The position numbers were made by a program, and so were the translations under genes. From NCBI GenBank assembly GCA_022361175.1, contig JAKSBN010000293.1:1-52071 (forward strand): a stretch of DNA of 52,071 bases. The letters are read 5' to 3'. The notes below the pieces were generated by a model. The model was not told the DNA's origin, did not search any database, and saw only the letters and a list, made by a program, of their open reading frames with translations. This document shows, piece after piece, positions 40,221 to 49,490 of this stretch. Position 1 is the first letter of the stretch. Each line of letters opens with the position of its first letter. The DNA comes from Pseudomonadota bacterium (GTDB lineage: Bacteria; Myxococcota_A; UBA9160; UBA4427).

Positions 40221-41063
40221 GTGACCACACCTGCCACCACACCCCGATCCGCGACCGCCGGAGACGCGTTGCCCGCCGAGTCGACGACACCGGTGCCGTC
40301 CGAGGCCGGATCTCGTTCGCAGCGAAGCCGCCGGCTTTGGCGGGACCACTGCGTGCAGCGCGAGGTGGGGCGCTGGATCGCGCCGCTGTGGGTGCCGCTC
40401 TCGCACCTCGTCCTGCGCTTCGGCTTCGGGTACAGGATCGAGAACCTGGCCGCTGCACGGGCGCGCTACCGCGAGCTTCGCAGACAACACCCGGGCCCGG
40501 TGCTGGTCTGTGCGAACCACCTCACGCTGGTGGACTCCTTCCTGGTGGCCTGGGCCCTGCGTTCGGTGTGGCACTACACGCTGCACTGGGACGGGCTGCC
40601 CTGGAACGTGCCCGAGCGCACGAACTTCGCCGCCGGCCCGCTGTCGAAGTGCCTGGCCTACCTGGCCAAGTGCATCCCGATCACGCGTGGGGGCGACCGG
40701 CGCGAAGTGGCGTCGGTGCTCGAACGCGTGACGCGTCTTACGCAGGAGGGCGAGGTCGCGCTGGTGTTTCCGGAGGGCGGGCGCAGCCGGAGCGGGCACG
40801 TCGAGACCAACCGCGCGGCCTACGGCGTGGGCCGCATCGTGAACGCGATCCCGGGCTGCCAGGTGATTTGCGTGTACCTGCGCGGCCGTCGCCAGTCGGG
40901 CTTCGGAGACTTCCCGGTGCGCGGCGAGCGGTTCGACGTGGAGCTTTCGTGCATCGAACCGCGGTCGAGCAAGCGCGGGCTCCGGCGTTCGCGCGATCTG
41001 GTGCAGCAGATCGTGGACGAGCTGGCGCGGCTCGAGAAGGGAGTGCTCGATGGTCGGCAATGA
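40221..41063 (+). CDS. PlsC-type acyltransferase
   Basis: 280 residues of the 1-acylglycerol-3-phosphate O-acyltransferase family. Motif I NHLTLVDS (H-x4-D: His100, Asp105) and motif III FPEGGRSRSG (from Phe183) are present. One hydrophobic stretch (VPLSHLVLRFGFGY) could be a membrane contact. It would transfer the operon's acyl chains to a glycerolipid, though other acceptors are possible. GTG start; no strong Shine-Dalgarno. Overlaps the next gene by 14 nt. Confidence 0.85.
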   Translation: MTTPATTPRSATAGDALPAESTTPVPSEAGSRSQRSRRLWRDHCVQREVGRWIAPLWVPLSHLVLRFGFGYRIENLAAARARYRELRRQHPGPVLVCANHLTLVDSFLVAWALRSVWHYTLHWDGLPWNVPERTNFAAGPLSKCLAYLAKCIPITRGGDRREVASVLERVTRLTQEGEVALVFPEGGRSRSGHVETNRAAYGVGRIVNAIPGCQVICVYLRGRRQSGFGDFPVRGERFDVELSCIEPRSSKRGLRRSRDLVQQIVDELARLEKGVLDGRQ

Positions 41064-41679
41064 CGTCGTCGATCTCTCGGATCCCGAGACCCGCCCCGAA
41101 ACGCTTCACCCGCGCTTCGACGGCCGCGTCTTCGACGCGATCGAGCGCGCCCAGGTGGACGCGGCGGACGACCCGGATCGCCAGCGCTGGCGGCTGTGGG
41201 CGGCCAAGGAGGCGACCTACAAGCTCGTGAAGAAGCTGGCTCCGGCCACGGTCTTCTCGCCGCGCCGGTTCTTGGTGCGCTTCGACGGTTCGCCCTGGGG
41301 CCAGGTGCAGGTGGGGGCGCGGCGCTTCGGCGTGCAGCTGATCGAGCGGGCGCGCGAGGTCCACGCCATCGCCATGCGCCTCGAGGATCTCGCCCTGCCG
41401 CTCGTGCACGGCGTCCGGCGGCTCGAGCGTGACGAGCCCGCGGCTTGGCTTTCGTGGGGCCCCAGCACGGCGGTTCGGCGCTTCGGCATCGAAGCCATCG
41501 CCCGTGCCGTCGGCGCCCGGGCGGGCGAGTTCTCGATCGTTCGGGAGGGCCGCATTCCGAAGCTGGTGTGGCGCGATCGGCCGGCCCCGGCCGATCTGTC
41601 CCTCTCCCATCACGGCGAGCTGGTGGCCTTCGCGTGCAGCCTGAAGGACCCCGCTCCCTGGAGCCCGGCGAAGTCGTGA
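41050..41679 (+). CDS. 4'-phosphopantetheinyl transferase (Sfp-like)
   Basis: 209 residues. VGNDVVDL (residues 2-9) holds the Mg-binding Asp, and WAAKEATYK (Trp50, Lys53, Glu54, Lys58) is the WxxKEAxxK signature of the superfamily; both lie close to the N-terminus, as in single-repeat members. It transfers phosphopantetheine from CoA to the Ser of an ACP, probably the one two genes upstream. Start overlaps plsC-like by 14 nt, end overlaps the carboxylase by GTGA. Confidence 0.85.
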   Translation: MVGNDVVDLSDPETRPETLHPRFDGRVFDAIERAQVDAADDPDRQRWRLWAAKEATYKLVKKLAPATVFSPRRFLVRFDGSPWGQVQVGARRFGVQLIERAREVHAIAMRLEDLALPLVHGVRRLERDEPAAWLSWGPSTAVRRFGIEAIARAVGARAGEFSIVREGRIPKLVWRDRPAPADLSLSHHGELVAFACSLKDPAPWSPAKS

Positions 41680-44600
41680 GCGCAGCGCGCGAGATTCGAC
41701 GCCTGGCCATCGTCAACCGGGGCGAGGCCGCCATGCGGTGCATTCGGGCCGTGAAGGCCCTGCGCACCCACCACGGCGACGACATCAAGGCCATCGCGCT
41801 CTACACGGACCCGGATCGCGATGCGCCCTTCGTGCGCCACGCGGATCTGTCCGTTCCGCTGGCCCCGGCGGCCACTGCGGTGGCCGCCTATCTGGACCGC
41901 GACGCGCTCATCGAGTCGCTGCGGCGGACGCGCGCCGACGCGGTGTGGCCCGGCTGGGGCTTCGTGGCCGAGGACGCGAACTTCGTCGAGCAGGTCCGGG
42001 CGGCGGGCATCACCTTCCTGGGACCGAGCCCGGAGGCGATGCGCGCGGTGGGGGACAAGATCCGCTCCAAGCAGCTGGCCGAGCGGGCCGGCGTGCCCGT
42101 GTCGGCCTGGAGCGGTGGCGAGCTCGAAGACGAGTCCCAGGCGATCGCGGCGGCCGAAACGGTCGGCTATCCGGTCGTCGTCAAGGCCTCGGCGGGCGGC
42201 GGCGGCCGTGGCATTCGGGTCGTCACCTCGGCGGACGAGCTGCCCGAGGCCTACCGCTCGGCGCAGTCCGAGGCAACCTCGGCCTTCGGAGACGGCCGGC
42301 TCTTCTTGGAAGCGATGGTGAGCGGGGGCCGCCACATCGAAGTGCAGATCGCGGCCGACCAGCACGGGCACGTCTTCGCCGTGGGCTGTCGCGATTGCTC
42401 GGTCCAGCGACGGCACCAGAAGGTGCTCGAGGAGGCTCCGCCGCCCCACCTGGCGCGCGACCTGTGCCAGCGCATCGAGGCCGCCGCCGTGCGCGTGGCG
42501 ACCGAGGTGGGCTACGAGGGCGTGGGCACCGTCGAGTTCCTGGTGACCGAGAGCGAGTTCTTCTTTCTCGAGGTCAATCCGCGGCTCCAGGTCGAGCACG
42601 GCATCACCGAGGAGCTCACCGGCCTGGATCTGGTGCAGCTCCAGATTCGCATCGCGCGCGGCGAAGACCTGGGCGGGCTCGTGATCGAGGAGCGCGGCGC
42701 CTCCATCGAAGCCCGGGTGTGCGCCGAGGATCCCGAGGCCGGCTTCCTGCCTTCGCCCGGGCGCATCGGGCGCTTCGACCCGGCCCAGGGAGCGGGCATC
42801 CGGATCGACTCGGGAGTCTCCGCCGGATCGACGGTTCCGTCCGATTTCGACTCCCTGGTGGCCAAGGTGATCGCGACGGGCCGCGATCGGGAGGAGGCGC
42901 GGGCGCGCCTCGTCTGCGCGCTGCGGGACTTCGAGCTGGTCGTGGAGGGCGGCGCCACCAACAAGGGCTACCTGCTCACCCTGCTGGAGAGCGAGGACTA
43001 CCGCGCCGGCGACTTCGACACCACCTGGCTGGATCGCTTCAACGACGAGCGCGACGGGGGAGTCGTGGATCGCGACGAGGCGGTCTGTCGCGACGCCCTG
43101 GTGGCGGCCGCCATCCTCGCCTACCAGCGCAACCGCGCCGCCGCCCGGGTGAACTTCTACACCGACACCACCAGCCTGGGAGCCGAGCGGATCCCCGCCT
43201 CGGTGGGCCAGCAGGTGGACTTGTCGGAGTCGGGCGAGAGCTATCGCCTCGAGGTCTACGCCATCGGGTCCTGGCGCTATCGGGTGCACCTGGACGGCCG
43301 CGTGGTCGGGGCCTTGATGCGCGAGGAGGATCCCCATTCGGTGCGGCTGCAGGTGGGTGAGCGCACGCGGCGGGTGCTGCACGACGCCACCGACGCCGGC
43401 CTTCGCCTCGAGATCGAGGGGCAGCCCCTGCGCTTCGGCTGGCAGACGGCCGGCCAAGTGCGCGCCAGTACGCCGGCCATGGTCGTGGCCGTCCACGTTT
43501 CGGTCGGCGACAGCGTCCGCGCCGGCGAGTCGATCGGCCTGGTCGAGGCCATGAAGATGGAGATCGACTTCCAGGCGCCCGTGACGGGCGTCGTGAAGGA
43601 AGTCTTCGTGCGCAAGGGCCAGCAGGTCGCGGCGGGCGACGTCTTGCTGGCCATCGAGCCCGCGGCCAGTGAGACCGAGACGGCGACCGAAGCGGCTCGG
43701 CTCGCCCTGCCCGACGAGCCCGACCCGCTGGCGCTGCTCTTCCGGCCCGACGGCGAGCAGGTCCTGGGGACCCCCGACCTGACGGCCGCCGACCGCGCTG
43801 TGCCGCTGGCACGGCGCGAGGCCATCGACGCGCTGCGCGACGAGATTCGCCGCCTGCTGTTGGGCTACGACGCCAACCGAGCCCGGGGCGAAGCGCTGCT
43901 CGCGTTTCTGGAAGCGCCGCTTCCGGACTCGCTCTCGGAGCCCTTCCGCCTGGAGCTCTCCGAGGTGCGACGAGAGCTCACGACCTTCGCCGATCTGGAG
44001 CAGCTGTTCATTCGATCGCCGCGCGCGTCGGTATCGGGCGAGCTCGGCCCTTCCAACAACGCGCGCTTCCGCATGGTCGTGCGGCGGCTGCACGCGGGCG
44101 GCGCCGGCATCGCGGAGGAGTTCCTCGAACTCGTGCGCCGCGCGCTCTCCCACTACGGCCTGTCCGACTTGGAGCCCTGCGACGCCCTCGAGCGCGCGGT
44201 GCTGCGGCTGCTGTCCACCCAGCAGGAGCCCGATCTCCGGCTGCGCCTCGTGCTGGGCATGGTGCGGCGGATGGTGGCCCTGGCCCAGTCCGGACTCGAC
44301 CTGTCGGCCGACGTCGAATTGGCGGACGCCATGCTGCGCATCGCGGGGATGCGGGGCCTCCTGCCCGACACCCTGGCCGACGCGGCCATCGACGCGGGCG
44401 ACGTCTTGTTCGAGGGCCCCGCGGCCGAGCGCCAGGCGGAGGGCCGCTCGCGCGACGCCCGCGCCTGGCTGGCCGAGGCCGAGCGCACCGACGCTCCGAC
44501 GGCGCCCCCCCGCGAGGTGCTGTTGGAGCTGGCGGTGGCGCCGCGCCAGCTCTTCGACCGGGTCGCCGCCTGGCTCTCGATTTCCGAGCCTTCTCGTCGC

Positions 44601-47270
44601 TCGATCGCGGTGGCCGCCCACGTGCAGCGCTTCTACGCCCCGGCGATCCCGCGCGAGCACACGTCGGCGCGCGTCGAGGACTCGCTGATCCACTGCGTCG
44701 AGTTCGAGGACGACCACATCGTCCTGGCGGCGGCCGCCGCCAGCAAGGAGGTGGCCCAGGTGGCCGAACGCCTGCTGGCCGCGGCGGGTCGGCTCGACGG
44801 CCAGGCGGCGTCGCGGCTCCACGCGCTCGAGCTCCTGGTCCCCGTCGACTCGGACGCCGACCGCGAGACGGCGCAGGCCGCACTGTTGGCGCACCTGGAG
44901 CGCGCGCCGGCGCCGTGCCGGACGACGCTCACGTTTCTCCCGGACGGCGAAGCGCCGAGCCACCGGACCTTCGTGGTCGAAGAGGAAGGGCCCCGCGAGC
45001 TGGCCGATCTTCACCACCTGCACCCGGCCGTCGCCGAGCGCATCGACCTGGCGCGCTACGGGGCCTTCGAACTCGAGCGCATGGCGAGCGAGGACTCGAT
45101 CTACGCCTTCTACGGCCGCAGTCGCGAGGTGCCGGGCGACGAGCGGGTGTTCGTGTTGGCGGACGTCCAGGCCGGCTCGCCGCTCGGCGAGCGCAACGCG
45201 ACCCCCTACCTGGCCGCCTTCGAACGGGCCTTCTACCGGGCCACGGGCACGCTTCGGAACATCCTGCAGCTGCGCGATCCGCGCCGGCGCCTGCAGTGGA
45301 ATCGCGTGGCCCTGGTGGTGTCGCCGCCGATCTTCCTGGAGCCAGAGACGGCCAGCTTGCTGGCGCGGCGGCTGGCACCCGCCACGCGACATCTGGGCCT
45401 GGAGAAGGTGGTGGTGCGCCTCTCCCTCTTGACGCGCGAGACCCCCGATGTGGCGGCGCGACCGGCGGAGATCGTCTTCACCGACCCGACCGGTGCGCAG
45501 ATGGAGATCTCCTGGCGGGACCCGCACGTGGATCCGCTCCACCCGGCAGAGGAGTACGAGCGGCGCGTGGTGGAGGCCCGCCGTCGCCGCCAGGTGTATC
45601 CCTACGAGATCGTGCGCATGTTGACGACCGAAGGGCCGGGCGGCCCGGGTGCGCTCCCGAGCGGCGAGTTCGAGGAATACGACCTGGACGCCGAAGGCCG
45701 CACGCAGAGCGTCGCCGGGCGCGCCCACGGCCACAACGAGAGCGCCGTCGTCTTCGGCATCGTCAGCACGCCCACCGACAAGGTGCCCGAGGGCATGCGG
45801 CGCGTGCTGGTGCTCTCCGACCCGACGCGGGGCATGGGCGCGCTGGCGGAGGCCGAGTGCGCGCGCCTGGTGGCCGCGCTCGATCTCGCCGAACGCGAGC
45901 GCCTGCCGGTCGAGTGGCTGCCTGTCTCGAGCGGCGCGCGCATCGCCATGGACAGCGGCACCGAGAACCTGGACGCCACCGCGCGGGTGGTGCGGCGCAT
46001 CGTCACCTTCACCCAGGCGGGCGGCGTCATTCACGTCATCGTGCACGGCGTGAACGTCGGCGCGCAGAGCTACTTCGACGCGTTGGCCACGATGCTGACC
46101 CACACGCGCGGCGTCTTGATCATGACGCCCAACGCATCGATGGTGTTGACGGGGCGGGCCGCGCTGGAGGCGTCCGGCGCCGTGGCCGCCGAGGACGCGG
46201 TGGCCATCGGCGGCTACGAGCGGATCATGGGTCCCAACGGCGAGGGCCAGTACTACGCGCGCAACCTCGCCGAAGCGTATCGGCTGCTCTACGAGCACTA
46301 CCGCTACACCTACGTGGTGCCCGGAGAGACGGGACCGCGCCGCTCCGAGTGCGTCGACCCCTTCGACCGCGACATCGGGCAGGTCACCGTCGAGGGCGAA
46401 GAGACGTTCGACTTCACCCGCGTCGGCGACATCTTCGACGACGGGGAGAACCCGGGCCGGAAGCGTCCGTTTCCCATGCGGGCCGTCATGCGCTCGCTGG
46501 TGGACGTCGAGGGAGGCTTCCAGGAGCGCTGGCGCGGCTGGGTGGGTGCCGAGACCGCCATCGTCTGGGACACCGAGGTGGGCGGCTTCCCGGTCACCTT
46601 GATCGGCATCGAGAGCCACAACGCTCCGCGTCAGGGGTATCGTCCCCTGGACGGCCCCGAGAGTTGGACCGGCGGCACGCTGTTTCCGCTGTCGTCGAAG
46701 AAGGTCGCCCGCGCGCTCAACGCCGCCAGCGGGAATCGCCCCGCGATCGTACTGGCGAACCTGTCGGGCTTCGACGGCTCTCCCGAGTCCCTGCGAAAGC
46801 TGCAGCTCGAGTACGGAGCCGAGATCGCCCGCGCCGTCGTGAACTTCGACGGGCCGGTCCTCTTCGTGGTGGTTTCCCGCTATCACGGCGGCGCCTACGT
46901 GGTCTTCTCGCAGGAGCTCAATCCGGGGCTGCGGGCCTCGGCGCTGGAGGGCTCCTATGCCTCGGTGATCGGCGGCGGGCCGGCGGCGGCTGTGGTGTTC
47001 GCCCGGGAGGTCCGCGCGCGCGCCCTGGCCGACCCGCGCGTGGAGACGCTCCGGCGCGGGCTGCGGCTGCGCCCTTCGGCGGAGGCCCAGGCGGAGCTGG
47101 ACGAGCTGCTGCGCGAGGTGACCTTGGAGAAGCAGGCCGAGCTGGCCGCCGAGTTCGATCGCATCCACACGGTGGAGCGCGCCCAGGAGGTCGGGTCGCT
47201 CTCCGACCTGTTGCCGCCGTCCCAGTTGCGGCCCTACCTGATCCGAGAGCTCGAGGCCGCCGCGGACTGA
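41676..47270 (+). CDS. Single-chain multidomain acyl-CoA carboxylase
   Basis: 1864 residues. Order: biotin carboxylase (about 8-460; GGGGRGIRVV and EVNPRLQVEHGITEE), a biotin-transfer-like region, biotin carrier with VEAMKMEI and Lys627, a ~650-residue central region (about 660-1290) without bacterial counterpart in subunit enzymes, then carboxyltransferase beta half (about 1305-1590; VYPYEIVRML, SSGARI) and alpha half (1595-1864; PFPMRAVMRSLVD, LSGFDGSPESL, SYASVIGGGPAAAVVF). The layout and the SGARI/VYPYE motifs are like the homomeric eukaryotic acetyl-CoA carboxylase. Acetyl-CoA is the likely substrate from context, propionyl- or longer acyl-CoA the alternative. Coupled to the transferase by GTGA. 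Confidence 0.85.
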   Translation: MSAAREIRRLAIVNRGEAAMRCIRAVKALRTHHGDDIKAIALYTDPDRDAPFVRHADLSVPLAPAATAVAAYLDRDALIESLRRTRADAVWPGWGFVAEDANFVEQVRAAGITFLGPSPEAMRAVGDKIRSKQLAERAGVPVSAWSGGELEDESQAIAAAETVGYPVVVKASAGGGGRGIRVVTSADELPEAYRSAQSEATSAFGDGRLFLEAMVSGGRHIEVQIAADQHGHVFAVGCRDCSVQRRHQKVLEEAPPPHLARDLCQRIEAAAVRVATEVGYEGVGTVEFLVTESEFFFLEVNPRLQVEHGITEELTGLDLVQLQIRIARGEDLGGLVIEERGASIEARVCAEDPEAGFLPSPGRIGRFDPAQGAGIRIDSGVSAGSTVPSDFDSLVAKVIATGRDREEARARLVCALRDFELVVEGGATNKGYLLTLLESEDYRAGDFDTTWLDRFNDERDGGVVDRDEAVCRDALVAAAILAYQRNRAAARVNFYTDTTSLGAERIPASVGQQVDLSESGESYRLEVYAIGSWRYRVHLDGRVVGALMREEDPHSVRLQVGERTRRVLHDATDAGLRLEIEGQPLRFGWQTAGQVRASTPAMVVAVHVSVGDSVRAGESIGLVEAMKMEIDFQAPVTGVVKEVFVRKGQQVAAGDVLLAIEPAASETETATEAARLALPDEPDPLALLFRPDGEQVLGTPDLTAADRAVPLARREAIDALRDEIRRLLLGYDANRARGEALLAFLEAPLPDSLSEPFRLELSEVRRELTTFADLEQLFIRSPRASVSGELGPSNNARFRMVVRRLHAGGAGIAEEFLELVRRALSHYGLSDLEPCDALERAVLRLLSTQQEPDLRLRLVLGMVRRMVALAQSGLDLSADVELADAMLRIAGMRGLLPDTLADAAIDAGDVLFEGPAAERQAEGRSRDARAWLAEAERTDAPTAPPREVLLELAVAPRQLFDRVAAWLSISEPSRRSIAVAAHVQRFYAPAIPREHTSARVEDSLIHCVEFEDDHIVLAAAAASKEVAQVAERLLAAAGRLDGQAASRLHALELLVPVDSDADRETAQAALLAHLERAPAPCRTTLTFLPDGEAPSHRTFVVEEEGPRELADLHHLHPAVAERIDLARYGAFELERMASEDSIYAFYGRSREVPGDERVFVLADVQAGSPLGERNATPYLAAFERAFYRATGTLRNILQLRDPRRRLQWNRVALVVSPPIFLEPETASLLARRLAPATRHLGLEKVVVRLSLLTRETPDVAARPAEIVFTDPTGAQMEISWRDPHVDPLHPAEEYERRVVEARRRRQVYPYEIVRMLTTEGPGGPGALPSGEFEEYDLDAEGRTQSVAGRAHGHNESAVVFGIVSTPTDKVPEGMRRVLVLSDPTRGMGALAEAECARLVAALDLAERERLPVEWLPVSSGARIAMDSGTENLDATARVVRRIVTFTQAGGVIHVIVHGVNVGAQSYFDALATMLTHTRGVLIMTPNASMVLTGRAALEASGAVAAEDAVAIGGYERIMGPNGEGQYYARNLAEAYRLLYEHYRYTYVVPGETGPRRSECVDPFDRDIGQVTVEGEETFDFTRVGDIFDDGENPGRKRPFPMRAVMRSLVDVEGGFQERWRGWVGAETAIVWDTEVGGFPVTLIGIESHNAPRQGYRPLDGPESWTGGTLFPLSSKKVARALNAASGNRPAIVLANLSGFDGSPESLRKLQLEYGAEIARAVVNFDGPVLFVVVSRYHGGAYVVFSQELNPGLRASALEGSYASVIGGGPAAAVVFAREVRARALADPRVETLRRGLRLRPSAEAQAELDELLREVTLEKQAELAAEFDRIHTVERAQEVGSLSDLLPPSQLRPYLIRELEAAAD

Positions 47271-47322
47271 TCCAGTCGCGGAGGCCCGCCTGCTACACTC
47301 CGGCGCTTCGACGGAGATCCCC

Positions 47323-47691
47323 ATGTCCGATGTGATTCTGTTGGAGGGAATCCAGATTCCCGCCGCCCTGGGCGTCACGGCGGCCGAGCGCCGCATGCGC
47401 CGGCCCGTGCTCCTGGACCTCGAAGTGGGTCGCGAGCTGCGGACGTCCGGCCGGAGCGACCACGTTCGCCACACGTTCAACTACAAGGACATCTTCGACG
47501 TGGTGGAGGACGTGGCGGCCAACCAGGAACACCGTCTGGTGGAAGCGCTGGCCGAGCGCATCGCCGGGGCCGTGCTCGACAAGTTCGGCGCAGACTTCGT
47601 GACGGTGAGCGTACGCAAGGCCCGTCCCATCAACGGCGTGCTCGAGTACGCCGGTGTTCGGATCACCCGCCACCGGGAGGAGCTGCGCTGA
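47323..47691 (+). CDS. folB: Dihydroneopterin aldolase
   Basis: 122 residues. Folate pathway enzyme that cleaves 7,8-dihydroneopterin to 6-hydroxymethyl-7,8-dihydropterin and glycolaldehyde. Family features: ILLEGIQIPAALGVTAAERRMRRPVLLDLEV, then DHVRHTFNYKDIFDVVEDVAANQEHRLVEALAERIAG and the Lys of SVRKARPI. Full length. A TACACT -10 (47294-47299) lies 23 bp before the ATG, so it can be transcribed independently of the carboxylase operon. Confidence 0.9.
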   Translation: MSDVILLEGIQIPAALGVTAAERRMRRPVLLDLEVGRELRTSGRSDHVRHTFNYKDIFDVVEDVAANQEHRLVEALAERIAGAVLDKFGADFVTVSVRKARPINGVLEYAGVRITRHREELR

Positions 47692-48665
47692 AAAGCGCGC
47701 GGCTCGCCCGAGCCGGTCGCTGGCGCCATCGTTTGGAAGCGACGGCCGTGGCCGCCGTCGAGCGACTCGTCGGTCGCATCCCGCCGGACGGCGCCCGCGC
47801 CCTCGGTGCGGTTTGCGGCCGTTTCGCCGCCCGGCTGCCGCTCGGGCCCGTGCGGGTGGCACGGATCAATCTCGAACTGGCCTTCCCCGATTGGGAGCCC
47901 GACCGGCGCGCGCACCTCTTGTCCGACAGCTTGGCCAACGCCGGCCGGGTCGCGGCCGAGATCGCCCTGATGGAGGGGCGCCATCGCGAGGCGCTCTTGG
48001 CGGGGGTGCGCTTCGAGGGACGCGAGCATCTGGAGGCCGCGCGACGCGAGTCGCCGGTGGGCGGGGCCATCGTGCTGGCCGCGCACTTCGGTTCCTGGGA
48101 GCTGTGCGGGGCGGCCGTCGCGCGCGATCTGCCGCTCTCGGTCGTCTACAACGAGCTCTCCAATCCGGTGCTCGCCGAGCGGGTCAACGCCTTGCGGGCC
48201 CGCTCGGGCATGCAGGTGCTGGCGCGGGGGTCCGCGGCCCGCAACGCCCTGCGCGCGCTGGCCGAGGGGCGCTTCGTCGTGATGCTCGCCGACCAGAACG
48301 CGCGCCGCCGCGAGGGCGTGTTCGCGCCGCTCTTCGCCGTGCCCGCCTGCACCCGCGACGGACCCATGCGCATCGCCATGCGCACGGGCGCCCCGGTGGT
48401 TCCGGTGTTCTTCTTCCGCGAAGGGGCCTCGGGGCGCCACGTGGTGCGGGCGACCCCGGCCCTCGAGCTGGTTCGGCCGGCTCCGGATGCGCCGCGCGCC
48501 GAGCGGGACGCGGCCGTCCTCGAGAACGTGCGGCGCATGAACGCCACCTTCGAGACGGCCATCCGCCAAGCGCCCGACCACTGGATGTGGACCCACCGCC
48601 GCTTCCGCACCAGGCCCCCAGGGGAGGGCCGAATCTACCCCTCTCGGCGGCGCAGGCTCCGATGA
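47688..48665 (+). CDS. LpxL/HtrB-type lipid A acyltransferase
   Basis: 325 residues. Late acyltransferase that adds a secondary acyl chain to lipid A (or a related lipid). Catalytic HFGSWE (His133, Glu138) is the H-x4-D/E motif; VVMLADQNARRREGVFAPLFAVPACTRDGPMRIAMRTGAPVVPVF fits the family. The TTG at 47733 cuts into the conserved WRHRLE N-terminus, so I take the CTG at 47688, which overlaps the folB stop as CTGA. The choice of a CTG start is inference. Confidence 0.82.
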   Translation: MKSARLARAGRWRHRLEATAVAAVERLVGRIPPDGARALGAVCGRFAARLPLGPVRVARINLELAFPDWEPDRRAHLLSDSLANAGRVAAEIALMEGRHREALLAGVRFEGREHLEAARRESPVGGAIVLAAHFGSWELCGAAVARDLPLSVVYNELSNPVLAERVNALRARSGMQVLARGSAARNALRALAEGRFVVMLADQNARRREGVFAPLFAVPACTRDGPMRIAMRTGAPVVPVFFFREGASGRHVVRATPALELVRPAPDAPRAERDAAVLENVRRMNATFETAIRQAPDHWMWTHRRFRTRPPGEGRIYPSRRRRLR

Positions 48666-48765
48666 ACTACCGACAGAAGTGAATTGAAAAGGCCACGTTT
48701 TATCTCAAGCGTTCGCCCCGGGTGGTCGAATTGGCGAGCGGGCCGCCCGGTCCCGGAGGACCCCC

Positions 48766-49470
48766 GTGCGGGTCGAGTTTGAGGTCTCGACGTTTCTCAT
48801 GCCGCTGTCCCAATGCCATCGCCTGCCGCTCGCAGCCGCCCTCGCGGGCGTCGCCGCCGGCAACCTGGCGTGTTCGCTGCTGCTGGGGACGCCCGAGCCG
48901 GTGCCGCCCGTGGTGGACGTGGAGGTCCTGCGGCGGGCGGAGTCCGAACGGGCCGAGGCCCTCGACCGCGAGGTCAAGCGCCTCCGGGCCGACCTGCAGC
49001 GGGCCGAAGGGGCGCTGGTGGCGGTGGAGTCCGGCCTGCGCGGGCAGCACACGCGGGCGAGCGCCGTCTCCTCGTTGGCCGAAGCGCGCATCCAGGTCGA
49101 GCGCGCCGCGGCCGAGGCACCCTGGCGGGCCGGCGAGATCGGGGAGGCCCGCGGCAAGCTGGAGGTGGCCGAGCGCCACATCGCCGACGGCTACTTCGGC
49201 GCCGCCCTCTTCTTCGTCTATCGCGCCCAGCGCATCGCCGAAACCGTCGAGGCCGAGGCCGACCAGGTCCAGCGCACGCCGGAGACCCGCTACGTCCGGG
49301 GCCGGCGTGTGAATCTGCGCGCCGGGCCCTCCACCGACAACGCCGTTCTCTCGGTCCTGACGCGCGGCACCCCCGTCTTTCCCGAAGGCCACGACCACGA
49401 CTGGGTGTTGGTGCGCACCGCGCGCGGCCGCGTCGGTTGGATCCACGACAGCCTGATCGCCCGCCGCTAG
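48766..49470 (+). CDS. Predicted exported SH3-domain protein
   Basis: 234 residues: a hydrophobic N-terminal segment (PLAAALAGVAAGNLACSLLLG; lipobox possible), a coiled coil (RRAESERAEALDREVKRLRADLQRAEGALVAVE), helical repeats, and a C-terminal bacterial SH3 domain (VRGRRVNLRAGPSTDNAVLSVLTRGTPVFPEG ... GRVGWIHDSLI). Such domains bind cell-wall or protein ligands. GTG 48766 is preferred because GGAGGA stands just before it; ATG 48799 is the alternative. The 100-bp gap before it is AT-rich relative to the window, with TTATCT as a weak -10. Confidence 0.75.
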   Translation: MRVEFEVSTFLMPLSQCHRLPLAAALAGVAAGNLACSLLLGTPEPVPPVVDVEVLRRAESERAEALDREVKRLRADLQRAEGALVAVESGLRGQHTRASAVSSLAEARIQVERAAAEAPWRAGEIGEARGKLEVAERHIADGYFGAALFFVYRAQRIAETVEAEADQVQRTPETRYVRGRRVNLRAGPSTDNAVLSVLTRGTPVFPEGHDHDWVLVRTARGRVGWIHDSLIARR

Positions 49471-49490
49471 CGGGCCCGGCGACCCGGCTC

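Noticed and set aside
47294..47299. TACACT before folB as another leaderless promoter
   Set aside because: It ends 23 bp before the ATG, so an mRNA starting from it would have a short leader; a promoter but not leaderless.
41610..47480. Very long antisense reading frame opposite the carboxylase
   Set aside because: It mirrors the codon phase of a real GC-rich gene and is low-complexity His/Arg/Gly/Leu-rich; the sense strand has clear domains.
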